Both the position numbers and the translations under genes were made by a program. From Amycolatopsis keratiniphila subsp. keratiniphila (GTDB lineage: Bacteria > Actinomycetota > Actinomycetes > Mycobacteriales > Pseudonocardiaceae): DNA of 64,000 nt. Below, piece by piece: positions 15,186-23,441 of the stretch (position 1 is the stretch's first letter; every line of letters starts with the position of its first letter). Under the pieces are notes generated by a model. That model ran no database searches, had not been told where the DNA came from, and saw only the letters and a program-made list of their open reading frames with translations. The DNA is taken from the NCBI RefSeq assembly GCF_001620365.2, contig NZ_LQMT02000014.1, positions 236,521-300,520 on the forward strand, given 5' to 3'.

Positions 15186-16403
15186 TCAGACCGCGACGTA
15201 GTTCCCCGAGAGGATGATCAGGACCTGCACGGTGATGCCGGTGCCGTAGTAGTCCTTGGCGTTCGGCGACCAGGTGGTGATCGACGTCCACAGCTTGTCC
15301 AGCCAGGCCTGGCTGCCCGGGTCGTTCATCGCCGCGATGGCGAACGACGCGGTGAAGCAGGGGTGCTGCCCGGTCTCACCCGGCAGCTTGGACCCGGACA
15401 GGGTGTAGCCGGAGGTGATCTTGGCCGGGTTGCCGCCGGTGTTCTGCTGGATCCAGGTGTTCATCTTCCGCACCTGCCCCTGCGCCGGACTGCCCGAGAC
15501 GGTGATCCCGTCGACACCGAGCCGCCACGGGTCACGGCAGGCGTTGTAGCCGTAGTGCGGGTCGTGATCCTCGAGGAAGCCGTCCGGAGCGGGCTTCGGC
15601 GTGGAGTTGGTGTTGACCACGAAGTCCGGGATCAGGCCGGTCTTCGGCGCGTACTGCTGCTGCAGCTGCGTGACCGCCTTCTCCTGCCGCGTCCGGACCT
15701 GGCCCCAGAAGGAGTCGCCGGTGGCCTTCTCGAACGCGCGAAGGTGTCCGGGCATCCAGTCCGAGGAGCGCGAGCTGTTGATGTACTTGCCGCTGTCGGC
15801 CCAGTCCGCCAGCCGCATGAACTTGGTGTCGGGGTTGACCTCGCTGCGCTTGATCGCCTTGATGATCCGCAGCGCCTCGGCCTTGTAGTTGACCGAACCC
15901 CCGCTGCCCCAGACCTTGTCGGCGAGGAGCAGGCCGTATGCGATCTCGAGATCGCCGTCGGTCGCCGAGTCACTGCCGTTGACGCTCTTGCAGTTCTCGT
16001 CCTGCTCGGCGGCGTGCAGATCCTTGTCGATCACGGACGGGTGCGCCTTCACGAACTTCAGGATGCCGTCGAAGACCGTGCGCGCCTGCGAGTCCTTGCC
16101 CGCCATCATGGCCGCGATGGTCATGCCGTAGCCCTGCCCCTCGGCCACGAAGGCGTGGTCGGCGTCCGGCGCCTTGACCGCGTACGTGCCCGCGCCGCAC
16201 TTGGTGGTCAGGAAGTTCTTCTTCCAGTAGTCGTAGTACTTGGCGAGCGCCGCGTCCTGCGCGGACTGGGAGACGGACGGGCGCAGAACGCCCGGCAGGT
16301 ACGGGGTCCCCTGAGCGGTCGCCGCGGTGGCGGGGGCGGTCGTGGCGACCAGCCCGGCGGTCAGCGCGGCCGCGGCCAGCACTGTCCGAACGGTCTTTCT
16401 CAT
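15186..16403 (-). CDS. Secreted glycoside hydrolase family 8
   Basis: An inverting beta-glycanase with an (alpha/alpha)6 barrel; family 8 includes chitosanases, cellulases, lichenases and xylanases. A Sec signal peptide ends near residue 30 (TAPATAATA). The general acid is probably Glu88 in AEGQGYGMTIA, and the DSATDGDLEIAYGL motif (Asp149/Asp151) is the conserved substrate-binding/base region. HDPHYGYNACRDPWRL is a further signature. Length 405 residues, single domain. The start at 16403 follows GGAGGA; a frame start at 16421 is less likely. A palindrome resembling the chitosanase box lies upstream, favouring chitosan as substrate, but family membership alone cannot decide. Confidence 0.9.
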   Translation of the reverse strand: MRKTVRTVLAAAALTAGLVATTAPATAATAQGTPYLPGVLRPSVSQSAQDAALAKYYDYWKKNFLTTKCGAGTYAVKAPDADHAFVAEGQGYGMTIAAMMAGKDSQARTVFDGILKFVKAHPSVIDKDLHAAEQDENCKSVNGSDSATDGDLEIAYGLLLADKVWGSGGSVNYKAEALRIIKAIKRSEVNPDTKFMRLADWADSGKYINSSRSSDWMPGHLRAFEKATGDSFWGQVRTRQEKAVTQLQQQYAPKTGLIPDFVVNTNSTPKPAPDGFLEDHDPHYGYNACRDPWRLGVDGITVSGSPAQGQVRKMNTWIQQNTGGNPAKITSGYTLSGSKLPGETGQHPCFTASFAIAAMNDPGSQAWLDKLWTSITTWSPNAKDYYGTGITVQVLIILSGNYVAV

Positions 16404-16478
16404 GGCTCCTCCGGGAAACATCGTTGGTGGCGGCGGCGCGTTCCGAGAGTGACATCCGGGTCGGGCAAAAACAAGAGA

Positions 16479-16497
16479 GTTAAGAAAGTTTCCTTAC
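16479..16497. promoter_or_regulatory. Near-palindrome resembling a chitosanase-box operator
   Basis: GTTAAGAAAGTTTCCTTAC, with arms matching at seven of nine positions around a central base, lies 76 bp upstream of the GH8 start in the gap to the divergent PPOX gene. GGAAA-N-TTTCC-type palindromes are bound by the ROK-family regulator CsnR upstream of chitosanase genes in Streptomyces; the resemblance is from memory. Confidence 0.5.
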
Positions 16498-16545
16498 TAT
16501 TACCTCAAATGACGCCTGCCCGACCGGTGCCTTAGCGTTGACACC

Positions 16546-16947
16546 ATGAAGATCGACCTGAGCGAACGCGGCGAAGCCTTCCGGGAATTCTGGACCGAAC
16601 GGCATCTCGCCACCCTGACCACCGTGCGCCCGGACGGAACCCCGCACGTCGTCGCGGTCGGGGTCACGGTGGAGTTCGAAGCCGGGATCGCCCGGGTGAT
16701 CACGTTCCGCTCGTCCAAGAAGGCGCGTCTGGTCAAGGAAGCGGGCGAAGGCGGCATTCCGGTCGCCGCCTGCCAGATCGACGGGCCCCGGTGGTCCACT
16801 TTGGAGGGTCGAGCCGTGCTGCGTGAAGACCCGGAGTCCGTGCGCGACGCGGAGAATCGCTACGCCGCACGCTACCGGCAGCCGAAGCCGAACCCGGAAC
16901 GCGTGGTCATCGAGATCACCGTGACGCGGGTGCTCGGCAACGCCTAA
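16546..16947 (+). CDS. PPOX-class F420/FMN-binding oxidoreductase-like protein
   Basis: A 133-residue split-barrel flavin-binding protein of the pyridoxamine-phosphate-oxidase superfamily, F420-type subgroup (Rv1155-like). Visible landmarks are HLATLTTVRPDGTPHVVAVG at the start of the barrel, ITFRSSKKARLVKE (phosphate contact) and WSTLEGRAVL. It probably acts as a homodimer in the cytoplasm; the substrate is unknown. It is convergent with the TetR gene, whose stop codon overlaps its own. Confidence 0.85.
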   Translation: MKIDLSERGEAFREFWTERHLATLTTVRPDGTPHVVAVGVTVEFEAGIARVITFRSSKKARLVKEAGEGGIPVAACQIDGPRWSTLEGRAVLREDPESVRDAENRYAARYRQPKPNPERVVIEITVTRVLGNA

Positions 16948-17483
16948 CCGGCGAGCACCAGCCGGGTGTATTCGTCCAGGATGTCGCCGAGGTCGGTGAA
17001 TCCGCCCGCCGAGGCCACCTGCTGGTAGCCCACCAGCATCGCCAGCCCGAGCGAAGTCACGACCTCCGCGCGACGCCGGTCGGGGATCAGCTCGGCCACC
17101 ACCCTCCCGACCGTCTTGACCCGGGCGTCGTCGACGCGTTTCTGCGCCACGCGAACGGTTTCGTCGTTCGCCGCCCAGGCGCGGATGGCCGCCTCGGCGC
17201 GATGGCGGAGTCCGCGCGTCAGGCTCATCAGCGCGGCGAAATCCGCCTCGGGGCCGCCGGAGCCGAAGTCCAGTTCCCGCAGGATCCGCACCTGCCGCTG
17301 CGCCCAGAAGTCGAGCAAGGCGCCGACGAACCCGGGCCAGCCGCCGAAATGGTGGTAGAACGATCCGCTGGTGACGCCGAGGCGTCTGCCGAGCGCGCCG
17401 ACGTTGAGCCCGGCGAACCCGGACTCGGCGAGGATCTCCAGCGCCGCGTCGAAGTACTGCTCGCGGCTAACCGTGGACGGCAT
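16944..17483 (-). CDS. TetR-family transcriptional repressor
   Basis: A 179-residue TetR protein: helix-turn-helix at residues about 20-45 (LNVGALGRRLGVTSGSFYHHFGG), then an all-helical ligand domain. The start ATG 17483 is part of TGATG, so it is translationally coupled to a small frame inside structured element B. The acyl-CoA ligase gene lies upstream on the same strand. A perfect palindrome before the ligase gene is its likely target. The ligand may be an acyl-CoA, by analogy with other fadD-linked TetR proteins. Confidence 0.85.
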   Translation of the reverse strand: MPSTVSREQYFDAALEILAESGFAGLNVGALGRRLGVTSGSFYHHFGGWPGFVGALLDFWAQRQVRILRELDFGSGGPEADFAALMSLTRGLRHRAEAAIRAWAANDETVRVAQKRVDDARVKTVGRVVAELIPDRRRAEVVTSLGLAMLVGYQQVASAGGFTDLGDILDEYTRLVLAG

Positions 17484-17617
17484 CAGTGTCCGGTGGTGAA
17501 CCCGCGACCGCGATCGACGTCGGCAGGGCACTGCCTGGTCGTCCACGGCACGGATGCGGACAGGGTGCCCTGCCACCGCGATAGCGGGGCCTTCGGCCGA
17601 GGCGGGTTCACACGCAT
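17483..17617 (-). CDS. Possible 44-codon ORF inside structured element B
   Basis: ATG at 17617 and TGA at 17485-17483, overlapping the TetR start as TGATG. It would give an Arg/Pro-rich peptide beginning MRVNPPRPKAPLSRWQ. Copy A at 1551-1727 preserves the frame at both ends but has an in-frame TGA in the middle, and conservation includes synonymous positions. I therefore consider the nucleotide structure more likely to be under selection than the peptide. Confidence 0.3.
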   Translation of the reverse strand: MRVNPPRPKAPLSRWQGTLSASVPWTTRQCPADVDRGRGFTTGH

Positions 17618-17665
17618 GGTCACTTTTCCGAACATAGTCTCAGCTCCGCCAACAGGCTCTCAGAC
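17484..17665 (-). repeat. Structured dispersed element, copy B
   Basis: Minus-strand copy of the element at 1551-1727, beginning at the stop codon of the acyl-CoA ligase and ending at the TetR start. The closing helix is GTGAACCCGC (17611-17602) with GCGGGTTCAC (17505-17496). The internal helix GGCAGGGCAC (17574-17565) pairs perfectly with GTGCCCTGCC (17531-17522). Relative to copy A this helix carries one G-C to A-T and one A-T to G-C compensatory exchange. The 5' flank (GAGCCTGTTGGCGGAGCTGA) is also shared with copy A. It could be a regulatory leader RNA of the TetR gene or a repeat family. Confidence 0.7.
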
Positions 17666-19225
17666 GGCGCGCTCCCGCCCCTCCCAGTACGGGCGCCGCA
17701 GGGTCCGCTTGAGGATCTTGCCGGTCGCGTTGCGCGGCAACGCCTCCACGATCTCGACCGTGCGCGGGCATTTGTAGTGCGCCAGGCGTTCCCGGCAGTA
17801 CTCGACGAGTTCGTCGGCGTCGACGCGCTCTCCAGGAGCCGGGGCGACCACGGCCTTGACCTGCTCTCCCCAGCGATCGTCGGGGACCCCGATCACGGCG
17901 ACCTCGCCGACCGCCGGATGTTCGGCGATGACCCGCTCCACCTCCGGCGAGTAGACGTTCTCGCCACCGGTGATGATCATGTCCTTCACGCGGTCTTCGA
18001 TGAACACGAAACCGCCGTCGTCGACCCTGCCGACGTCACCGCTGCGAACCCAGCCGTCGACGATCGTCTCGGCGGTCGCCTCGGGTTTGCCCAGATAGCC
18101 CGCCATCGCCTGATCGGTACGGAACCACAGCTCGCCGGGCGTCCCCGGTGCGGTGTCTTCGAGGGTCGCCGGGTCGACGACACGCATCCCCACCTCAGGC
18201 AGCACCGTGCCCGCCGACGCCAGCCGCTCCGGCCGGGCGGGGTCGCGATGCGCGTCCGGGCCGAGCGTCGTCACCACGCCGGACAGCTCGGTCATGCCGT
18301 AGACCTGCACGAACCGCGTGTCCGGCCAGGCCGCGAGCGCCTTGCGCAGCAACGGGAGCGGCATCGGCGAAGCGCCGTAGCCCAGGTACTTCAACCGCGC
18401 GAACGCGGCGACGGCCTGCTCCCCCGCCTGCACGATGCCGGCGACCACCGCGGGCACCAGGAACGCGTGCGTGGCCCCTTCGGCGAGCGCGCCCAGCAAA
18501 GACTTGCCGTCGGGCTCGCGGGTCATCGTCGTCGGCTGCCCGTAGTGGAAACCGATGATCGCGTAACAACTCCCGCCGACGTGGAACAGCGGCATCGCGA
18601 CCAGGTTGCGGTCGCCGTCGCCCATCGGGAACGCGGCCCCGGCGTTGCGGCTGTGCGCCAGCAGGTTGCGGTGGGTCAGGACGGCGCCCTTGGGGAAACC
18701 GGTGGTACCGCTGGTGTAGATGATCAGCGCGCCGTCGTGTTCGTCGACCTCGGGTGAGGGCCCGGCAGGTGTCGCGGCCGCCAGGAAGTCCTCGTACTGG
18801 TCGTCTTCTCCCCCGACGACGATCACCCGCTCGACCGACGGCAGCCGATCGCGCAGCGCCTCGACGGCGGGCAGCATGTCCGGCCCGGCGAAAACGATCC
18901 GCGCGCCACTGTCGCCGAGGACGTACGCCAGTTCCTCCGGGGCGAGACGCCAGTTGACGACCGCGTTCGCCGCGCCGAGCGAGGACGCGCCGAAGGTCAC
19001 CTCCAGGCAGGCGGGCGTGTTCTTGTCGACGAACGCCACCCGGTCGCCTCTGCCGATTCCGGCGGCCGCGAGCGCGCCGGTGACGCGCCTCGCCCGGTCG
19101 TCGAGTTCGGCCCAGGTGAGCCGCCGCCCTTGGAAGGAGAGGGCCTCCCGCTCGGGGATCACCTTCGCCCAGTGCGCGAAAAGTTCACCGAGAAGCCGCA
19201 CATCCGGACGCGCGTCGTCGGGCAT
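17660..19225 (-). CDS. Acyl-CoA synthetase (AMP-forming, FadD-like)
   Basis: Activates a carboxylic acid to acyl-CoA through an acyl-adenylate. Motifs are in the usual order: P-loop IIYTSGTTGFPKGAVLTH (about residues 153-170), YGMTE, the hinge KDMIITGGENVYSPEVE, and the catalytic Lys in TGKILKRTLR at the C-terminus. The 521-residue length is normal. ATG 19225 follows AAGGGG; upstream frame to 19297 crosses the operator palindrome. A TetR gene follows on the same strand after the structured element. Chain-length specificity is unknown. Confidence 0.92.
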   Translation of the reverse strand: MPDDARPDVRLLGELFAHWAKVIPEREALSFQGRRLTWAELDDRARRVTGALAAAGIGRGDRVAFVDKNTPACLEVTFGASSLGAANAVVNWRLAPEELAYVLGDSGARIVFAGPDMLPAVEALRDRLPSVERVIVVGGEDDQYEDFLAAATPAGPSPEVDEHDGALIIYTSGTTGFPKGAVLTHRNLLAHSRNAGAAFPMGDGDRNLVAMPLFHVGGSCYAIIGFHYGQPTTMTREPDGKSLLGALAEGATHAFLVPAVVAGIVQAGEQAVAAFARLKYLGYGASPMPLPLLRKALAAWPDTRFVQVYGMTELSGVVTTLGPDAHRDPARPERLASAGTVLPEVGMRVVDPATLEDTAPGTPGELWFRTDQAMAGYLGKPEATAETIVDGWVRSGDVGRVDDGGFVFIEDRVKDMIITGGENVYSPEVERVIAEHPAVGEVAVIGVPDDRWGEQVKAVVAPAPGERVDADELVEYCRERLAHYKCPRTVEIVEALPRNATGKILKRTLRRPYWEGRERAV

Positions 19226-19254
19226 GCCGGACCCCTTTCGCCTGGTCAGAGCCG

Positions 19255-19272
19255 CCATAGAGTGCTCTATGG
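19255..19272. promoter_or_regulatory. TetR-type operator of the acyl-CoA ligase gene
   Basis: CCATAGAG-TG-CTCTATGG is a perfect 8-2-8 palindrome beginning 30 bp upstream of the ligase ATG. The TetR protein encoded at the end of the same transcription unit is the likely binder. Confidence 0.65.
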
Positions 19273-19293
19273 TGACTCGGAGACCAGCAGGCG

Positions 19294-20499
19294 TCAAGCC
19301 ACGAACAGGCTGAGCAGCCCCTCGACCGAACGCACGATCACCCGGGCGGCGGCACGTTCGGCGTGCGCGGCGTCGGCCCGTTCCGCCTCGTGCCGCCAGC
19401 GGACGAGCGCGCTTTCGGCTCCCGCGTGGATCTCGGCCGGATCCGCGTCGGGTTCGAGACCGAGGCGCTCGGTGGGCGCGAGTCCCTGTGCGCCGAGCAG
19501 CCGGACGGCCTCCTCGGCGGTCTCCCCCGACAACGCCGTGCGGCCACCACGGATGCCCGCGATGAGCCGCAGCTCCCGGAAGTCGTGCGCTGCCGCGGCG
19601 AACCGTTCCACGCGGGCGGCCAGCCGGTCACCGTGCGGAAGGGGCTCCGCGGCCAGAAGGCCTTCCAAGCGCAACACCGCCGTGCGCGCCTTCAACGCGT
19701 CGGCCCTCGCGACGAAGCATCCGGCGAGCGTGTCCCTCAGGTCACCGAGACCACTGCGGTGCACGAGTTCCGCCGAGAGTTTGAGCCTGCTGTCGCAGCC
19801 CGTGCGGATCAGGGTGATCGCCAGCCGGACCCCGTAGAGCCCGAACCGCGACACCAGGTGCTTCCGCGATTCCGGCGAGACCCGCACCGGGAACGGATCG
19901 TCCACAAAGGAATCGACGGACAGCAGATACCGTTCCAGCTCCGGCCGGGAGATCGACGCCAGCGCGCGCAGCACCTCGAATTCGTCGTCCCGCAGCGCTC
20001 GCCCCGCGTAGCCCAGCTGCCCGGCGACCGCGATGACTCCTTGGAATCCCGCGCAATCCGGGTTCTCGCGCCAGGCCCGGCGGGCCAGCTGTTTCGCGGT
20101 GAGCAGGGCGTCGATCCGGCCCGCGCCGACCTCGTCCGCCCTGCCGAGCACGAGCACCGAGTTCACCGCCGTCTGCCGCGCGAACGCCGAACCGCCCACC
20201 TGCCGGGTGCCGGCGAGTTCGTCGGGTTCGAGATGGCGCACCAACCGCACCGTCGCGTCGACGTGTTCGGCGAAGGCCGGGGTGTCGAACAGATCGATCT
20301 CGCGCAAGGCCCGCGTCGGCCATTCCGCCAACGCGGAGACCAAAGTGGACTTTCCGGTCCCCGGTGTGCCGATGAAGCCGACGCGCAGCGGTTCGTCCAG
20401 CCGCTCCAGGCATTCCCGCAGCATCGCCACCGCGTGCGGACGGTCCCGGTAGTGCGCGGCGGCCTCGTTCAGCAACTCCCGGACATCGAGGGTGGTCAC
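19294..20499 (-). CDS. iniC: IniC-like dynamin-family GTPase
   Basis: Second GTPase of an iniBAC-type operon. In mycobacteria this operon is induced by cell-wall inhibitors such as isoniazid, and IniA is a membrane-active bacterial dynamin. G1 GTPGTGKST (about residues 45-53), G3 FDTPAF and G4 GRADE are all present, so nucleotide binding looks intact. The rest is helical; 401 residues is shorter than its partner. The GTG start at 20499 overlaps the iniA-like stop by 4 nt; the frame open to 21096 is antisense-like shadow. It probably works with the upstream GTPase at the inner membrane. Confidence 0.8.
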   Translation of the reverse strand: MTTLDVRELLNEAAAHYRDRPHAVAMLRECLERLDEPLRVGFIGTPGTGKSTLVSALAEWPTRALREIDLFDTPAFAEHVDATVRLVRHLEPDELAGTRQVGGSAFARQTAVNSVLVLGRADEVGAGRIDALLTAKQLARRAWRENPDCAGFQGVIAVAGQLGYAGRALRDDEFEVLRALASISRPELERYLLSVDSFVDDPFPVRVSPESRKHLVSRFGLYGVRLAITLIRTGCDSRLKLSAELVHRSGLGDLRDTLAGCFVARADALKARTAVLRLEGLLAAEPLPHGDRLAARVERFAAAAHDFRELRLIAGIRGGRTALSGETAEEAVRLLGAQGLAPTERLGLEPDADPAEIHAGAESALVRWRHEAERADAAHAERAAARVIVRSVEGLLSLFVA

Positions 20500-22262
20500 G
20501 CCGACAGCTCCCGGCGCGGCGCGGCGCCGGTGCCCAGTGCCCCCGCCTTCCGGTGCAGGGCGGCCAGCCGGTCGATCTCCTTCTTGACCCGCTGGGTACG
20601 CCGGTCCCGTTCGGCGGAGCCGGCGATGATCAGTTCCCGTTGCCGCGTCAGCTCTTCCGAAAGCTGGTCGGACAGCGCGGCGAAATGGTCGCGCAGGCGC
20701 CGCTGCACCTGACGGACCTCGTCCTTGATCTCCTTGCTGAACCGGATGAACACGTCGTCCACGTGGCGCTGCGCCGCGGCCTTCGCGAGCGCTTGGCGGC
20801 GCTGCAACCGCATCCCGCCTTCGTCGCGCACGCTCTTGGTGGCGAACGCGACACCGGCGCCGAGCGACACCGGGTTGATCAACGGCAGCCCGGCGAGACT
20901 GGTGACCAGACCGAACATCAGCACGCCGCCGTAGGAACCGCGCAAGCCGGTGAAGAGTTTCTGGCCGATCTTGAACCGCTCGATCTTGGGGGCGCCGACC
21001 TCGGGGATCGAGTCCACTCCGGACCCGGTCAGCGGCAGTTCCGGGGCGTGGCCGTAATGCGGCCCGAAGGTCGACGCGACCGCTTGCGCGATCCACTCCG
21101 ACCGGTCGGACACCCAGTTGTAGTTCGTCTCGACGGCCTCGGCGAGGTTTTCTTCCAGCCAGGTCTGGAAATCCGGCCAGATCTGCACCGGGTCGCCTTC
21201 GTCGAAGGTGCGGTCGACATGCCGCACGATCACCCGGGTCCGCTCGCGTAGATCGTATTCGGCGTCGGAGATCAGGTCGGTGATCTCGTCGGACAACATG
21301 TTCTGCCAGCGGACGTTCTGCCGCCGCAGCTCCTCGGTGCGCCGTTGTGCCTGGTGCAGCAGGGTGACCTGATCCACGCCGTTGTCCTGCGAGACCGCGT
21401 TCAGCCGGGTCTGCAGCGTCTCGACCAGTTCGACCGCCGCCGCGCGCACACTCACCGCGGCGGCGAGCGCGCGGGTGCGTTCGATCGGGCGCGCGGCCTG
21501 TTCTCCCACCCAGTTCAGGAGTTCCGGGAAGCCGGACCGTCCGTTGAGGGCGGCGTCGCCGGCTTTCGCGGCGGCCTGACGCACCGTCGCGGACACGGGG
21601 AAGACGTCGGCGACGACACCGGTCTCCGACAGCGCCGCACGATTACGGGCGGCGAGGTCCCGCCAGTCCGGGCTCACGTCGATCTTGGTCAGTGCCAGCA
21701 CCAAAGCGGGGCACCAGGTCCGGATATGCCGCGCCAGCGCGAGTTCGGCGGGCTGGAGTTCCTGTGTCGCGTCGGAGACGAGGATCACCGCGTGCGCGTC
21801 GGCGAGCACGTCGAGGGTGGCCGCCGTGCGCGGGGAGCGCGGGTCCCCGATCGCCGGGGTGTCCACCAGCACCAGCCCGGTGCCGAGGAGTTCGCGCGGC
21901 AGGCCGACTTCGACCCGGCGCAGCGACCCGGGCGGCCGGACCTCGAGTTCCTTGGCGAGGTCACCGACCGGCACGTTCTCCCTGGCGTGCCCGACCAGGG
22001 TGGCGGCGGGATCGGCGGCGTACCCGATCTCCGTTGGCACGGCGGGCGTACTCGCGTCCCCGACCGCGCAGACCGGCGCGTTCAGCAGCGCGTTGAGCAA
22101 ATAGCCCTTGCCCTGCTTGGGAAAACCGACCACCGCGATCCGGGTGCCCGGCGCCCGTTGGTCCCGTCTGCGCCGGAGTCGTTCGGCCAGGTCGGCGCGA
22201 CCGTGGGCGGCACAGGCGTCCAAGGTCTCGTTGAGCACGTCGAGCCAGGCGGGGGCTGTCAC
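20496..22262 (-). CDS. iniA: IniA-like dynamin-family GTPase with variant P-loop
   Basis: A 588-residue bacterial dynamin-like protein. The G domain occupies about residues 35-245: G1 reads GFPKQGKGYL, where the usual GK[S/T] is GKG; G3 is VDTPAIGD; G4 is LTKID. Long helical stalk regions follow, with a hydrophobic paddle-like segment near 440-470 (LMFGLVTSLAGLPLINP). Glycine at the Mg-coordinating Ser/Thr position may reduce hydrolysis. The start is GTG 22262 with only a weak ribosome binding site. A 13-bp hairpin separates it from the iniB-like gene upstream, which may lower its expression relative to iniB. Confidence 0.8.
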   Translation of the reverse strand: MTAPAWLDVLNETLDACAAHGRADLAERLRRRRDQRAPGTRIAVVGFPKQGKGYLLNALLNAPVCAVGDASTPAVPTEIGYAADPAATLVGHARENVPVGDLAKELEVRPPGSLRRVEVGLPRELLGTGLVLVDTPAIGDPRSPRTAATLDVLADAHAVILVSDATQELQPAELALARHIRTWCPALVLALTKIDVSPDWRDLAARNRAALSETGVVADVFPVSATVRQAAAKAGDAALNGRSGFPELLNWVGEQAARPIERTRALAAAVSVRAAAVELVETLQTRLNAVSQDNGVDQVTLLHQAQRRTEELRRQNVRWQNMLSDEITDLISDAEYDLRERTRVIVRHVDRTFDEGDPVQIWPDFQTWLEENLAEAVETNYNWVSDRSEWIAQAVASTFGPHYGHAPELPLTGSGVDSIPEVGAPKIERFKIGQKLFTGLRGSYGGVLMFGLVTSLAGLPLINPVSLGAGVAFATKSVRDEGGMRLQRRQALAKAAAQRHVDDVFIRFSKEIKDEVRQVQRRLRDHFAALSDQLSEELTRQRELIIAGSAERDRRTQRVKKEIDRLAALHRKAGALGTGAAPRRELSA

Positions 22263-22324
22263 GGGGATGCAGTGTTCCCTTAACCAAGCGCGGAATCAAT
22301 GTGGCATGGGCCAACATGCCGTGC

Positions 22325-22356
22325 GGGCCCCGCGACCTGGTGCGGTCGCGGGGCCC
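22325..22356 (-). terminator. Hairpin between iniB-like and iniA-like genes
   Basis: Arms 22325-22337 and 22344-22356 are perfect 13-bp reverse complements around a 6-nt loop, with no clear U-tract on the minus strand. It could be a partial terminator or 3' stabilising structure of the iniB transcript. Confidence 0.55.
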
Positions 22357-22382
22357 TGGCACAGATATGAAGAATATTCGGA

Positions 22383-23441
22383 TCAGCCGATGTGGATGTC
22401 GTTGTTCGAGGCGATGTCGCCTGCCCCGAGGTTGATGTCGCCCACGTGGCCGATGTTGTTGGCCACACCGGAGACGACGTCGTGCACGTCGTTGACGCCC
22501 GCGTGGTTCGCGACATCGTTCACGACGTTGTCGGTGACGTCGGTCGCGACGTTGTCGGTCACGTCGCTCGCGACGTTGCCGTTGCCGATGTCGTGCGCCT
22601 TGCCCGCGATGTCGTGCACCTTGGTGGTGACGTCCGCGACGCCCGTCGTCTGACCGATGACGCTGGTCAGGTCGCCGACCGTGGACAGGAAGTTCGGGGC
22701 GTCGCCCGCGACACCGTCGGCACGCGGCAGGTCGCTGGTCAGGTCGCCGACGGCCGGGACCGAGTCGACGGCGGGCAGACCGGCGGTGTCCACGGCCGGG
22801 ACGCCGTGGGCCAGGTCGGTCGCGGTGTCGACGGCGCCGGTGGCGATGTCTCCGGCCTGGCCGACGGAAGCGGCGTCGAGGCCACGCGAAAGGTCGTCGG
22901 TCAGGCCGAAGCTGCCGACGGTGTTCTGCGCGAGGGCGGTCACGCCGGCGGCGGCGTTCGACACGTCGGTCACGTCGGAGACGGCCGGAACGGCGGGCAG
23001 GCCCGGGACGTCGACCGGCAGGTCACCCACGGCCGGGACGGCCGGGAGGCCACCCAGCTCCGGCAGCTCGGGCAGGCCCGGCAGGGCGTCGGCGCCGGGG
23101 ATGGCGACCGGCAGGCCGGCGGTCAGCGCGGTGAGCTGGTCGATCGCGCCCTGGACGCCGTCGGCGCACTCGCCGTCGGTGCCGTTGACGGCGTTCGTGA
23201 TGCCGCCGAAGCCGGCCAGGTTGTCGGCGGTGGCGGCGGTGGTTCCGGTGAGGTCGGTGGCGGTGCCGACCGGGACGAAGTCGAGCACCAGCGGGACGAC
23301 CTCGTGCACGTCGGCGGCGTTGATGTCGCCGAGGCCGGCGTCGGCCAGCACCTGCTGCGGGTCGTTGGCGAACGCCGCGCGGGCCGCGGTGTCGTTCAGC
23401 AGGTTCAGCGTGAAGTCGTGCAGGGTCTGGACGGAACCCAT
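22383..23441 (-). CDS. iniB: IniB-like protein (IniB N-terminal domain, low-complexity C-terminus)
   Basis: The first about 60 residues (LHDFTLNLLNDTAARAAFANDPQQVLADAGL, cut here into recognisable parts LHDFTLNLL, FANDPQQVLADAGL, ADVHEVVPLV) match the IniB N-terminal domain. The remainder is low-complexity, rich in Val, Asp, Ala, Gly and Pro with repeated LPAV, DVTDNV and VNDV words. Mycobacterial IniB is likewise low-complexity (Gly-rich). The start ATG 23441 has AGGAG upstream; 352 residues. It heads the operon with the two dynamin genes and is divergent from the Hsp70-like/IniR-like pair. It may be a cell-envelope or aggregation-prone partner of the dynamins, by inference. Confidence 0.8.
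   Translation of the reverse strand: MGSVQTLHDFTLNLLNDTAARAAFANDPQQVLADAGLGDINAADVHEVVPLVLDFVPVGTATDLTGTTAATADNLAGFGGITNAVNGTDGECADGVQGAIDQLTALTAGLPVAIPGADALPGLPELPELGGLPAVPAVGDLPVDVPGLPAVPAVSDVTDVSNAAAGVTALAQNTVGSFGLTDDLSRGLDAASVGQAGDIATGAVDTATDLAHGVPAVDTAGLPAVDSVPAVGDLTSDLPRADGVAGDAPNFLSTVGDLTSVIGQTTGVADVTTKVHDIAGKAHDIGNGNVASDVTDNVATDVTDNVVNDVANHAGVNDVHDVVSGVANNIGHVGDINLGAGDIASNNDIHIG

Noticed and set aside
20500..21096. N-terminal extension of the iniC-like gene
   Set aside because: It overlaps the iniA-like gene out of frame and shows no family similarity; the GTG at 20499 sits in a coupling overlap.
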